A stretch of 64,000 bases of DNA from Lysobacter panacisoli (GTDB lineage Bacteria > Pseudomonadota > Gammaproteobacteria > Xanthomonadales > Xanthomonadaceae). Positions within the stretch are counted from its first letter, which is position 1, and every line of letters starts with the position of its first letter. Positions 46,736-55,176 of this stretch are shown here, one piece after another. The stretch is taken from assembly GCF_009765165.1 (NCBI RefSeq), contig NZ_VLNU01000001.1:2672247-2736246 (forward strand). Reading direction: 5' to 3'. Below the pieces are notes generated by a model. The model worked only from the letters and a program-made list of their open reading frames with translations. It did not search any database and was not told the origin of the DNA. A program made the translations under genes and the position numbers.

Positions 46736-47594
46736 GCAGCGTCCCGGCACCGGCGTGGTCGCGCATGCGCTGGCGCACGACGTCGAGTTCGCGCAGCAGT
46801 TCGACGTACGGCGGGACGTTGAAGTCGCGTTCCAACAGTGTGGGCCGCGCACCGAAGCGTGCGTACGCCTCGCCGAGCAGGTCCCACACCGCGTCCTTCA
46901 CCGCCGCACCGTGCGTGTCGACCTTGAGGTCCTCGGCTTCGTCGTAGTGGCCGGCGACATGGAAGTACGCCACGCGATCCACCGGCATCGCCGCGAGGAA
47001 CGCGTGCGGGTCGTAGCGGTGGTTGATCGCATTGACGTAGACGTTGTTGACGTCGAGCAGCAGGTCGCAGTCGGCTTCGGCCAGCACGGCGTTGATGAAC
47101 GCCGCTTCGTCGAGTGCCTGCTGTCCGCGATCGATCGGCACCGTCGCGTAATAGGAGACGTTCTCCACCGCGATGCGCCGGCCGAGGATGTCCTGGGTCT
47201 GGCGGATGCGTGCGGCGACGTGATGCACCGCTTCCTCGGTGAAGGGAATCGGCAGCAGGTCGTAGAGGTGGCCGTCGTCGCTGCAGTAGCTCAGGTGTTC
47301 GCTATACAGCGCGACGCGGTGGCGTTCGAGGAAGCGGCGCACGCGCACCAGGAAGGTCTCGTCCAGCGGCGCGAAGCCGCCAAGCGAGAGCGACAGTCCG
47401 TGGCACGCCAGCGGATGGCGCGAAGTGAGTTCGTCGAGCGCGTCGCCGAGCTTGCCGCCGACGCCGATCCAGTTTTCCGGCGCGCATTCGAGGAAGTCGA
47501 AATCGCCCGGCGCGGCCGCCTGCAGCGGACCCAGCAGGGTCCGCCGCAGGCCGAGGCCGGCGGCATCGGGAGGGAGCGTGCGCGGTGCGCTCAT
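46722..47594 (-). CDS. hvfB: HvfB-like MNIO-type RiPP maturase (DUF692)
   Basis: 290 residues of TIM-barrel DUF692. Likely iron ligands are spread over [42 protein letters not shown] and LLERDF, the family pattern of His, Glu, Asn, Asp. MNIO enzymes modify Cys residues of precursor peptides to oxazolone-thioamide or thiooxazole. It lies 31 bases after the precursor gene hvfA, so the three genes form a cluster hvfA-hvfB-hvfC. No DoxX-type hvfD is seen nearby. Confidence 0.93.
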   Translation of the reverse strand: MSAPRTLPPDAAGLGLRRTLLGPLQAAAPGDFDFLECAPENWIGVGGKLGDALDELTSRHPLACHGLSLSLGGFAPLDETFLVRVRRFLERHRVALYSEHLSYCSDDGHLYDLLPIPFTEEAVHHVAARIRQTQDILGRRIAVENVSYYATVPIDRGQQALDEAAFINAVLAEADCDLLLDVNNVYVNAINHRYDPHAFLAAMPVDRVAYFHVAGHYDEAEDLKVDTHGAAVKDAVWDLLGEAYARFGARPTLLERDFNVPPYVELLRELDVVRQRMRDHAGAGTLHARA

Positions 47595-47625
47595 GCGGTC
47601 CTTCGATGCGGGCCGTTGCGGCGAC

Positions 47626-48018
47626 TTACATCGAACCGCCGCACTTGCCTTCGCCGCACTTGCCTTCGGCGTCCGCCTTCTTCTTGTCGGCGCCGCACTT
47701 GCCTTCGCCCTTGGCCTTGAGCTCGTCGGCGCTGAGGAAGCCGTCCTTGTTGGCGTCGTGCGCGGCGAACTTGCTGGTGTCGCCCTTGTGGGCGGCGCCG
47801 AACTCGGCCTGCGAAACGCGGCCGTCCTTGTCGGTGTCCATCACCTCGACGCCGCACTTGCCTTCGCCGGCCTTGGCGCCGTCACCTGCGCTGAGCATGT
47901 AGCCCGACGCCAGCTCGGTCATCGCGAAGGCCGAGCCCGACAGGGCCAGTCCACCGGCCAGGGCGGCGCCGGCGACGAGTACGACGGACTTGCGGGACTT
48001 GCTGTTGCTGTTCGACAT
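47626..48018 (-). CDS. hvfA: HvfA-like (bufferin) precursor carrying two EF-hands
   Basis: 130 residues. A signal peptide (about 1-32, ending ALSGSAFA) is followed by the metallophore motif EGKCG four times: at 52-56, 105-109, 118-122 and 123-127 (Cys 55, 108, 121, 126). Between the first and second are two canonical EF-hand loops: Asp61 to Glu72 ([12 protein letters not shown]) and Asp88 to Glu99 ([12 protein letters not shown]). HvfA/bufferin precursors are exported copper or metal chelators matured by HvfB. EF-hands add a calcium site; I have not met this combination often and it may be worth describing. AGGAG ribosome site. Confidence 0.88.
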   Translation of the reverse strand: MSNSNSKSRKSVVLVAGAALAGGLALSGSAFAMTELASGYMLSAGDGAKAGEGKCGVEVMDTDKDGRVSQAEFGAAHKGDTSKFAAHDANKDGFLSADELKAKGEGKCGADKKKADAEGKCGEGKCGGSM

Positions 48019-48391
48019 GACGTTGAACTCCTGTGACGCGATGCGGGGGAACCCGCGGGACATTGGCCCGGGTCCGGGCCGGGGAACGATGGCAGGGGAA
48101 AGGCTATCGCGCAGTGAACATTGCGATGGAACGAATCGCGCGCACGCCGAGGCGTGGAATGATGCGACGCAGCACGCGCGGTGGGCAGCGTGGTTCACGG
48201 CAAGTCAGGGAATGCGCGTGGCGCTGGAATGCACGGCTGGGGGGCTGCGTGCTCATGGGGGGCGTCCTCTCCGACGCGCCACTGTGCCGGTTGCGCCCGC
48301 CCGGCGCATAGGCCATGAGTCGTGGCACCGACGTACGGCGATCCGACGCGGGGCCATCGCCCGCGTCGGATTCAAACTTCGTTCAGACGGC
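48019..48391. other. Intergenic stretch upstream of hvfA
   Basis: 373 bases without a supported gene. On the minus strand it holds the hvfA ribosome site and, by position, its promoter; I could not settle on a -10/-35 pair. Confidence 0.4.
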
Positions 48392-49102
48392 TCAGGGGGC
48401 CGCGGTGGTGCTGCTGTCGTCGCGCTTCTCGCGCGGCGGCAGGGCTTCCTCGCCGCGCACCAGGAACCACACGTTCTCGGCGATGTTGGTCGCGTGGTCG
48501 CCGATGCGCTCGATGTTCTTGGCCATGAACAGCAGGTGCGTGCACGGCGTGATGCTGCGCGCGTCTTCCATCATGTAGGTGAGCAGCTCGCGGAACAGGG
48601 CGGTGTAGGCGACGTCCAGGTCGGCGTCGCGGGCGCGCACGCGCTGGGCCAGTTCGACGTTGTTGTCGCGGTAGGCGACGAGCACGTCGCGCACCTGTTG
48701 CACCGCGAGCGTGCCGATCGCGTGCAGGCCGCTCACGTGCGGCAGCGGCGGCGACAGGTTGAGCGCGGTGGAACGCTTGGCCACGTTGGCGGCGTAGTCG
48801 CCGATGCGCTCGATGTCCGAGGCGATGCGGATCGCGGCGAGGATTTCGCGCAGGTCGCGCGCCATCGGCCCGCGCAGGGCCAGCTTCATCACGTCGTGGC
48901 TGACTTCCTGTTCCAGCGCGTCGATCGCCTCGTCGTTGGCGATGATGCGCTCGGCCGCCCTGTCGTCGCGGCGCTGGACCACGTCGAGCGCGGCCTCCAG
49001 CTGCGATGCGGCCATCTCGCCCATGCGCAGGGTTTCGTTGAGCAGTCGGCGCTGCTCGTCGTCGTAGCTCTTGACGATGTGGTCGTGCATCTGGGTGCTC
49101 AT
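48392..49102 (-). CDS. phoU: Phosphate signalling protein PhoU
   Basis: 236 residues, two PhoU repeats of three helices each with metal-binding E-x-x-x-D patterns (DDRAAERIIANDEAIDALEQEVS and DIERIGDYAANVAKRS; ERIGDHATNIAENVWFLV). PhoU links the Pst transporter to the PhoR/PhoB regulators. phoB and phoR are not beside it. Last gene of the pst cluster. Confidence 0.97.
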   Translation of the reverse strand: MSTQMHDHIVKSYDDEQRRLLNETLRMGEMAASQLEAALDVVQRRDDRAAERIIANDEAIDALEQEVSHDVMKLALRGPMARDLREILAAIRIASDIERIGDYAANVAKRSTALNLSPPLPHVSGLHAIGTLAVQQVRDVLVAYRDNNVELAQRVRARDADLDVAYTALFRELLTYMMEDARSITPCTHLLFMAKNIERIGDHATNIAENVWFLVRGEEALPPREKRDDSSTTAAP

Positions 49103-49245
49103 GTGTGTGGTGTCCGTCTTAGTGCTTCTTCAAGCGCTTGGTTGCCATCCCTGGCGCAACGCTGCAGGCTCCGGTCCGCCCGGCCCGGCCATCCGTGGCC
49201 GGGCGTTCGGCAGGCCGCGCGGCAGTGCCGCGCGAGCGGCCTGCC

Positions 49246-50103
49246 TCACCCAAACCGACCGGTGATGTAATCCTCGGTCTGCTGCTTCGTCGGATTCGAG
49301 AAGATCGTCTCCGTCGTGCCGTGTTCGATCAGGTCGCCCAGGTACATGAAGGCGGTGAAGTCGGACACGCGCGCCGCCTGCTGCATGTTGTGGGTGACGA
49401 TGACGATGGTGTAGTCCTTCTTCAGCTCTTCGACCAGCTGCTCGATGCGGCTGGTGGAGATCGGGTCCAGCGCCGAGGTCGGCTCGTCGAGCAGCAGCAC
49501 GTCCGGGCGCAGCGCGACCGCGCGTGCGATGCACAGGCGCTGCTGCTGGCCACCGGACAGGCCCAGCGCGCTCTGGCCCAGCTTGTCCTTCACTTCGTCC
49601 CACAGCGCGCCCTGGCGCAGCGCGTGCTCCACGCGGGAGTCCATCTCGCTGCGCGAGAGCTTCTCGTGGTGGCGGATGCCGTAGGCGACGTTCTCGTAGA
49701 TCGTCATCGGGAACGGCACCGGCTTCTGGAACACCATGCCGACCTTGCTGCGCAGGCGGTTCATCGGATAGCGCGCGTCGAGGATGTTCTCGCCGTCGAG
49801 CAGCACCTCGCCGCGGGCTTCCAGCTTCGGGTACAGCGCGTAGATGCGATTGAAGATGCGCAGCAGCGTGGACTTGCCGCAACCGGAAGGGCCGATCAGC
49901 GCGGTGACGCGCTTCTCCGGGATCTCCAGGTTGATTTCCTTGAGCGCATGGAACTTGTCGTAATAGAAGTCCAGGCCACGTGCGGCGAGCTTGACCGGCG
50001 ACGCGACCGCGCTCGTGGCGCTGCGCTGCGGAGTAGCAAGGCTGATGCGAGCGTCGTTCATGGCCGGGGTCCGCGGGAAGTTCGGGGTCGTGAGGTCAGT
50101 CAT
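49246..50103 (-). CDS. pstB: Phosphate ABC transporter ATP-binding protein
   Basis: 285 residues. Walker [11 protein letters not shown]-loop, signature [14 protein letters not shown], Walker [13 protein letters not shown] and the switch His in VTHNMQQA are intact; [18 protein letters not shown] is the PstB opening. It powers PstSCA. It overlaps pstA by eight bases from ATG 50103; an internal ATG at 50061 is an alternative start. Confidence 0.97.
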   Translation of the reverse strand: MTDLTTPNFPRTPAMNDARISLATPQRSATSAVASPVKLAARGLDFYYDKFHALKEINLEIPEKRVTALIGPSGCGKSTLLRIFNRIYALYPKLEARGEVLLDGENILDARYPMNRLRSKVGMVFQKPVPFPMTIYENVAYGIRHHEKLSRSEMDSRVEHALRQGALWDEVKDKLGQSALGLSGGQQQRLCIARAVALRPDVLLLDEPTSALDPISTSRIEQLVEELKKDYTIVIVTHNMQQAARVSDFTAFMYLGDLIEHGTTETIFSNPTKQQTEDYITGRFG

Positions 50104-50995
50104 GGCTGATTCTGTTGCGCAGCACGATGGCGCGAGCCACCAGGCTGATGAGGAGGACGAACACGGTGAGCACCAGCGCGCCGGCCCAGGCCAGCACCTG
50201 CCACGATTCGTACGGACTGCCGGCGAACTGGTTCATCACCACCGGCACGGACGCCATCGGCTGCAGCACGTTGGTGCTCCAGTACTGGTTGCCGAAGGCG
50301 GTGAACAGCAGCGGTGCGGTTTCACCGGAGATGCGTGCCAGTGCGAGCAGCACGCCGGTCACGATGCCGGCCGACGCGCTGCGGTAAAGCACCTGCATGG
50401 TCACCTTCCACTGCGGCACGCCGAGCGACAGCGCCGCTTCACGCATCTGCGCCGGCACCAGGCGCAGCATTTCGTCGGTGGTACGCACCACCACCGGCAG
50501 CACGATGAAGGCCAGCGCGATCGCACCGGCGAGCGCGGAGAAGTTGCCACCGCTCTGCATCACCACCAGCGTGTAGACGAACAGGCCCAGCACGATCGAC
50601 GGCGCCGACAGCAGGATGTCGTTGACGAAGCGCACCACGGTGCCGATCTTGCGCGCGTGGCCGTATTCGGCCAGCCACGTGCCGGCGGCGATGCCGAGCG
50701 GAGTGCCGATCAGGATCGCGATCAGGCACATCACGGCGCTGCCGAAGAACGCGTTCATCAGGCCGCCTTCCTGCATCGGCGGCGGCGTGTTCTGGGTGAA
50801 CAGCGCCAGGTTGATGCCGCCGATGCCCTTGGAGATCAGGGTCCACAGGATCCAGCCGAGGAAGAACAGGCCGAACACCGCGGCGGCGCAGGCCAGCAGG
50901 ATGGAGATCGCGTTGAAGATGCGGCGACGGCGATACAGCGCGTCGGCGACCTTGAATTCGTGCGCGGTCTTGGTGGTGACGGTGGGCGCGCTCAT
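50096..50995 (-). CDS. pstA: Phosphate ABC transporter permease PstA
   Basis: 299 residues with six membrane helices and the EAA-loop motif ([53 protein letters not shown]). ATG 50995 overlaps the pstC stop by one base (TGATG). It forms the channel with PstC. Confidence 0.97.
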   Translation of the reverse strand: MSAPTVTTKTAHEFKVADALYRRRRIFNAISILLACAAAVFGLFFLGWILWTLISKGIGGINLALFTQNTPPPMQEGGLMNAFFGSAVMCLIAILIGTPLGIAAGTWLAEYGHARKIGTVVRFVNDILLSAPSIVLGLFVYTLVVMQSGGNFSALAGAIALAFIVLPVVVRTTDEMLRLVPAQMREAALSLGVPQWKVTMQVLYRSASAGIVTGVLLALARISGETAPLLFTAFGNQYWSTNVLQPMASVPVVMNQFAGSPYESWQVLAWAGALVLTVFVLLISLVARAIVLRNRISHD

Positions 50996-51966
50996 CAGTT
51001 GCCCTCCTTGCGCGAGAGCTGCAGCAGCATGAAGCGGGCGACTGCCAGCACCACGAAGGTCACGATGAACAGCACGAAGCCGAGCAGCAGCAGCGCGGAG
51101 CGGTAGGTTTCGGTCGCTTCGCCGAAGTCGTTGGCGATCAGCGCGGCGATGGTGGTGCCCGGCTCCAGCAGCGACGGCGAGAAGTTGACGCTGTTGCCGA
51201 TGACGAAAGCCACCGCCATCGTTTCGCCGAGCGCGCGGCCCAGGCCGAGGAAGATGCCGCCGATCACCGCCGAGCGGGTGTAGGGCAGCACGATGTCCCA
51301 GCTCACTTCCCACTTGGTCGAACCCAGCGCGTAGGCCGACTCCTTCAGGCGCGTGGGCACCGTCAGGAACACCTCGCGCATCACCGAGGAAATGAAGGGG
51401 ATCACCATGATCGCCAGCACGATGCCGGCGGTGAGCATGCCGATGCCCAGCGGCGGTCCCTGGAACAGCGCGCCGATCACCGGCCACGTGCCGAGGTTGT
51501 CGTTGAGCCACGGCGTCACGTATTCGGTCATCACCGGCACGAGCACGAACAGGCCCCACATGCCGTAGATGATCGACGGGATGCCGGCGAGCAGTTCGAT
51601 CGCCGTGCCGATCGGGCCACGCGCCCAGCGCGGCGCGACCTCGGTCAGGAAGAACGCGATGCCGAAGCTGACCGGAACCGCGATCAGCATCGCCACCAGC
51701 GCGGTGACCACGGTGCCGTAGATCGGCACCAGCGCGCCGTACTTGTCCTCGACGGGGTTCCACTCGGCGCTGATGAAGAAATCCAGGCCGGAGGTGGCGA
51801 GCACGTGGCGGCCGCCCCACAGCATCGACAGCGCGGCGCCGGCCAGCGCGATCAGCACGAACACCACCGTGCCGGTGAGGATCAGACGGAACGTCCGGTC
51901 GTTGCGCGCGTCCTTGATGTCGCGCGCGTCGCCTTGGGCCGTTGCGGGGAGGGTGGTGGCGTTCAT
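50995..51966 (-). CDS. pstC: Phosphate ABC transporter permease PstC
   Basis: 323 residues, six helices. Signature segments YGTVVTALVAMLIAVPVSFGIAFFLTEVAP, GIPSIIYGMWGLFV and KESAYALGSTKWEVSWDIVLPYTRSAVIGG (EAA loop), then GRALGETMAVAFVIGN. Located after pstS with a palindromic repeat between. Confidence 0.97.
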   Translation of the reverse strand: MNATTLPATAQGDARDIKDARNDRTFRLILTGTVVFVLIALAGAALSMLWGGRHVLATSGLDFFISAEWNPVEDKYGALVPIYGTVVTALVAMLIAVPVSFGIAFFLTEVAPRWARGPIGTAIELLAGIPSIIYGMWGLFVLVPVMTEYVTPWLNDNLGTWPVIGALFQGPPLGIGMLTAGIVLAIMVIPFISSVMREVFLTVPTRLKESAYALGSTKWEVSWDIVLPYTRSAVIGGIFLGLGRALGETMAVAFVIGNSVNFSPSLLEPGTTIAALIANDFGEATETYRSALLLLGFVLFIVTFVVLAVARFMLLQLSRKEGN

Positions 51967-52033
51967 TCGTTGGAAGTCTTGTGGCCGGGCTCGGTCGTGT
52001 TCATTGCAACCTGTCGTCCTTTCCGCTTCGTGT

Positions 52034-52134
52034 CGTCATCCCGCGAAGGCGGGAATCCAACAGTCGGGCTCATCGCGCACTACGGAAGGCGGAATCGGAT
52101 CGGATACCTGGATCCCCGCCTTCGCGGGGATGAC
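52034..52134. repeat. Inverted pair of REP-type palindromes between pstS and pstC
   Basis: GTCATCCCGCGAAGGCGGGA (left, 52035-) and its near inverse at 52109-52134 (TCCCCGCCTTCGCGGGGATG) are about 50 bases apart; each has a hairpin core of CCCGC/GCGGG type. This is a widespread dispersed palindrome of proteobacteria. Within the pst transcript it could stabilise the upstream pstS message. Confidence 0.75.
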
Positions 52135-52178
52135 GCACTGGCAAAGGCGCTCGCGCGTTGCGCGAGCGCACCAGTGCC

Positions 52179-53267
52179 TCACTTGAACTCCGCCGCCCAG
52201 TACGCCTCGACCTGCTGCACCAGCGCCGGCGGCAGCGGCACGTAGTCCAGTCCCTGCGCCTGCGCCTGGCCGTTCTCGAACGCCCACTTGAAGAAGGCGC
52301 GCGTGTCGGCACTGCGCTTGGCATCCTTGGGCTGCTTGTACATCAGGATGAAGTTGGTGGCGGTGATCGGCCATGCGTCGGCACCGGCCGCATTGGTGAT
52401 CACCAGGTTGAAGTCCTTCGCGCTGGCCCAGTCGGCGCCCGCGGCGGCGGCCTGGAAGCTCTGCGCGTTGGGCTGCACCCAGTTGCCCGCGGCGTTCTGC
52501 AGCGATGCGTAGGCCATCTTGTTCTGCAGCGCGTAGGCCAGTTCGACGTAACCGACCGAACCCTTGATCTGCTTCACGTACGAAGCCACGCCTTCGTTGC
52601 CCTTGCCGCCGACGCCGCCCGGCCACTGCACCGACGTGCCTTCGCCGACCTTCGCCTTCCAGTCGGCGCTGACCTTGGACAGGTAGTTGGTGAAGTTGAA
52701 CGTCGTGCCCGAACCGTCGGAGCGATGCACGATGTTGATCTTGGTCGACGGCAGCGCCACGCCCGGATTCACCGCGGCGATGGCGGCGTCGTTCCAGGTG
52801 GTGACCTTGCCCATGAAGATGTCGGCCAGCAGCGGACCGGTGAGGCGCAGCTTGCCCGCCTCGATGCCTTCCACGTTGATCACCGGCACCACGCCGCCGA
52901 TCGCGGACGGGAACTGGCCCAGGCCCGCGCTCGCCAGCTCGTCGGACGGCAGCGGCTTGTCGGAGGAACCGAAGTCGACCGTGCCGGCCTTGATCTGCGC
53001 GATGCCGCCGCCGGAACCGATCGACTGGTAGTTGACCTTGGCGCCGGTGGCCTTGTTGTAGTCGTCCGACCACTTCGAGATCAGCGGATAGATGAACGTC
53101 GCGCCGGCGCCGGTGATCTGCGCGGCGACCTTGTCGCCGGCCGGAGCGGCAGCGGTGGACGCGGTGTCGCCTGCGGGCGCCTGTGCGTTTTCGCCTGCAG
53201 GCTTGCAGGCGGCGACACTCAAGGCGATGGCGAAGGCGAGGGCGGCGATACGGGCCGTCGGGTTCAT
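52179..53267 (-). CDS. pstS: Phosphate-binding lipoprotein PstS (first paralog)
   Basis: 362 residues. A lipobox (FAIALSVAACKP, Cys about 22) and a short Ala/Pro/Asp linker precede the PstS domain: ITGAGATFIYPLISKWSDDY, YQSIGSGGGIAQI, VDFGSSDKPL, VHRSDGSGTTFNF. These are the phosphate-contact motifs. It is closest to pstC and preceded by a Pho box. It differs from the second paralog by being a lipoprotein. Confidence 0.96.
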   Translation of the reverse strand: MNPTARIAALAFAIALSVAACKPAGENAQAPAGDTASTAAAPAGDKVAAQITGAGATFIYPLISKWSDDYNKATGAKVNYQSIGSGGGIAQIKAGTVDFGSSDKPLPSDELASAGLGQFPSAIGGVVPVINVEGIEAGKLRLTGPLLADIFMGKVTTWNDAAIAAVNPGVALPSTKINIVHRSDGSGTTFNFTNYLSKVSADWKAKVGEGTSVQWPGGVGGKGNEGVASYVKQIKGSVGYVELAYALQNKMAYASLQNAAGNWVQPNAQSFQAAAAGADWASAKDFNLVITNAAGADAWPITATNFILMYKQPKDAKRSADTRAFFKWAFENGQAQAQGLDYVPLPPALVQQVEAYWAAEFK

Positions 53268-53340
53268 GCGCAACTCCGGTGGGAGACGTGTGTGGGGATC
53301 CAGGCTCGCGGCCCGGGCTGCGCCATTTGATGATCTTTTT

Positions 53341-53370
53341 GTTACAGCCCAATGACATCTGGCCGTCACA
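53341..53370 (-). promoter_or_regulatory. Pho box before the first pstS
   Basis: On the minus strand TGTGAC, TGTCAT and TGTAAC occur with spacings of 13 and 11 bases; the last two form a standard PhoB site (TGTCAT-TGGGC-TGTAAC). An AT-rich stretch with a possible -10 follows. Confidence 0.75.
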
Positions 53371-53430
53371 TTTCTGTAGCTATCGACGTGCGGGGCTCTT
53401 CCGCGCGCCCAGTTATGATGCGAAGGCCTC

Positions 53431-53508
53431 GTAGCCCGGGTAAGCGAAGCGCACCCGGGAGCCGCCGCCGCTGTTCCCGGGTGCGGCCTGCGGCCTTACC
53501 TGGGCTAC
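53431..53508. repeat. Inverted-repeat element GTAGCCCGGGTAAG...
   Basis: Left arm GTAGCCCGGGTAAGCGAAGC (53431-) and right arm ending CTTACCTGGGCTAC (53508) with inner CACCCGGGA/TCCCGGGTG make a stem-like palindrome of about 78 bases. I recall closely similar elements dispersed in xanthomonad and pseudomonad genomes; I could not check copy number. Confidence 0.6.
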
Positions 53509-53537
53509 GGGGCGGGAATCCGGGCGCCACGCTCGAT

Positions 53538-53904
53538 GCTCCGGGCCCGGAGCCCGGCGATCCGTATACCGAGCCCGGTCTTTGGCGTGTCCAGCTCGAC
53601 ATTCCGGGCGCCTGGACTCGGCGTTCCGAGCTCTAAGCCCGGTGAGCCGAGCAATGAGCCCGGCGCTCCGGGTTCCATGCTCGACGCTTCGGACGTCGTG
53701 CCCCGCGCTCCGCGCTGCGGGCCCGGTGCCCGGAGCACCGGAACTCGACACGCCGAGCACATGGCTCGGCGATCCGGCCTACGCGCGCGGTGCTCCGGGC
53801 TTCCGATGCCGCGTCCGGAGTCCCCGAGCCCGAGGCTCCGAGCGTTGCGCCCGACGCGTCGGGCCGCAGGCGTGACGGGTGGCGTTCCGAGCCCGGCGAA
53901 CGGC
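53538..53904. repeat. Degenerate 21-bp tandem repeat, about 17 units
   Basis: Units of 21 bases (some 22) start at 53538, 53559, 53580, 53601, 53623, 53644, 53665, 53686, 53707, 53728, 53750, 53771, 53792, 53813, 53835, 53856 and 53884. The half-sites GMTCCGRGC and GAGCCCGGC recur in each at the two ends, with a variable middle. Spacing stays near 21 with one seven-base interruption. The repeats are imperfect, without unique spacers, so not CRISPR. Both strands stay open in several frames, but the translations have no known product. Confidence 0.75.
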
Positions 53905-53913
53905 GCGCCCAAA

Positions 53914-53946
53914 CGAAAAAGGCGGGCCCGGAGGCCCGCCTTTCGT
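53914..53946 (-). terminator. Terminator of the second pstS
   Basis: AAAGGCGGGCC/GGCCCGCCTTT, perfect 11-bp stem with loop CGGA, T-rich on the minus strand; 22 bases past the pstS stop. Confidence 0.85.
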
Positions 53947-53967
53947 AAGACGCGATCCGCGGAGGGA

Positions 53968-54987
53968 TCAGTACTTCATGTTCGCCGACCAGTAGGTCTC
54001 GATCTGCTGCACCAGCGCGTCCGGCAGCGGGACGTAGTCCAGCGCCTTGGCCTGCGTGTCGCCGTTGGTGTAGACCCAGCGGAAGAAGTCCTTGGCGTTC
54101 TTGGCGCCGGTGGCGTCCTTGGGCTGCTTGTACATCAGGATGAAGTTGGTGGCGGTGATCGGCCACGAATTCGCACCCGGAGCGTTGGTCATCACCAGGT
54201 AGAAGTCCTTGGCGTTGGCCCAGTCGGCGCTGGCGGCGGCGGCCGAGAAGCTCTCGTCGGACGGCAGCACGAAGTTGCCGGCGGCGTTCTTCAGGCGCGA
54301 GTAGGCCATCTTGTTCTGCAGCGCGTAGGACAGCTCGACGTAGCCGATGCCGCCGACGATCTGCTTGACGTACGCGGCGACGCCTTCGTTGCCCTTGCCA
54401 CCGATGCCGACCGGCCACTTCACGGCGGTGCCTTCACCGACCTTGGTCTTCCACTCCGGGCTGACCTTCGAGAGGTAGTTGACGAAGTTGAAGGTGGTGC
54501 CCGAACCGTCCGAACGGTGCACGACGGTGATCTTGCGCTCCGGCAGCTTCACGCCGCCGTTGAGGGCGACGATCGCCGGGTCGTTCCACATCTTGATCTT
54601 GCCGAGGAAGATGTTGGCGAGCGTGTCGCCGTCCAGCTTCAGCGCGCCCGAGGCCACGCCCGGCACGTTGACGACCGGCACCACGCCGCCGATCACCGAC
54701 GGGAACTGGGCCAGGCCGTGCTGGGCCAGCTCTTCCGGCTTCAGCGGGGCGTCGGACGAACCGAAGTCCACCGTCGCGGCCTTGATCTGGGCGATGCCGC
54801 CGCCGGAACCGATCGACTGGTAGTTGACCTTCTTGCCGTTGGCCTTGGCGTAATCGGCCGACCACTTCGACATCACGGGATAGACGAACGACGCGCCGGC
54901 GCCGGTGACGTCGGCGGCCTGCGCGTTGACCGCGAAGGCGCCGGCCAGCGCGATCGTGGCGAGGCGGAACTGGATGGACTTGAACAC
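53968..54987 (-). CDS. pstS: Phosphate-binding periplasmic protein PstS (second paralog)
   Basis: 339 residues. A cleavable signal peptide (VFKSIQFRLATIALAGAFAVNAQA) without lipobox Cys is followed by the PstS domain (VTGAGASFVYPVMSKWSADY, SIGSGGGIAQI, VDFGSSDAPL, VHRSDGSGTTFNFVNY). It is clearly a duplicate of the lipoprotein paralog, with most of the core identical by eye. GTG start at 54987 with AGGAG site. Its own terminator and Pho boxes make it a separate transcription unit. Confidence 0.95.
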   Translation of the reverse strand: MFKSIQFRLATIALAGAFAVNAQAADVTGAGASFVYPVMSKWSADYAKANGKKVNYQSIGSGGGIAQIKAATVDFGSSDAPLKPEELAQHGLAQFPSVIGGVVPVVNVPGVASGALKLDGDTLANIFLGKIKMWNDPAIVALNGGVKLPERKITVVHRSDGSGTTFNFVNYLSKVSPEWKTKVGEGTAVKWPVGIGGKGNEGVAAYVKQIVGGIGYVELSYALQNKMAYSRLKNAAGNFVLPSDESFSAAAASADWANAKDFYLVMTNAPGANSWPITATNFILMYKQPKDATGAKNAKDFFRWVYTNGDTQAKALDYVPLPDALVQQIETYWSANMKY

Positions 54988-55036
54988 GTTGCTCTCCTGG
55001 AGTGACGACGGGCCTGGCCCGTACGCCGGGCATTTG

Positions 55037-55087
55037 ATAACCGTTGGATGACAGCGCCGGGACGGATACATGACAGCGGTGTTACGG
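55037..55087 (-). promoter_or_regulatory. Extended Pho box array before the second pstS
   Basis: Seven-base half-sites follow each other every 11 bases on the minus strand: CCGTAAC (55087), CTGTCAT (55076), CCGTCCC (55065), CTGTCAT (55054), CGGTTAT (55043). Two are perfect CTGTCAT. This fits two or more tandem PhoB dimers. Confidence 0.8.
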
Positions 55088-55112
55088 CGCAGGGCTTCGG
55101 ACGGGCGGCAGG

Positions 55113-55145
55113 TAAAAAAATGGGCGCGACCTGGTGGTCGCGCCC
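55113..55145 (-). terminator. Terminator of the phosphate porin gene
   Basis: GGGCGCGACC/GGTCGCGCCC with loop TGGT, followed on the minus strand by A and seven T. It begins 32 bases after the stop and ends 26 bases before the pstS Pho boxes. Confidence 0.88.
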
Positions 55146-55176
55146 GAGGGGGGAGGAAGCGGATGCAGCGTCGCGA

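Noticed and set aside
53538..53904. CRISPR array
   Set aside because: Units are 21-22 bases, degenerate and contiguous; there are no unique spacers and no cas genes nearby.
53536..53935. Protein-coding gene with repeated Gly/Pro/Arg/Ala motif in the repeat region
   Set aside because: Open in several frames on both strands because of the 21-base period; no ribosome site, no domain, and flanked by the terminators and Pho boxes of neighbours.
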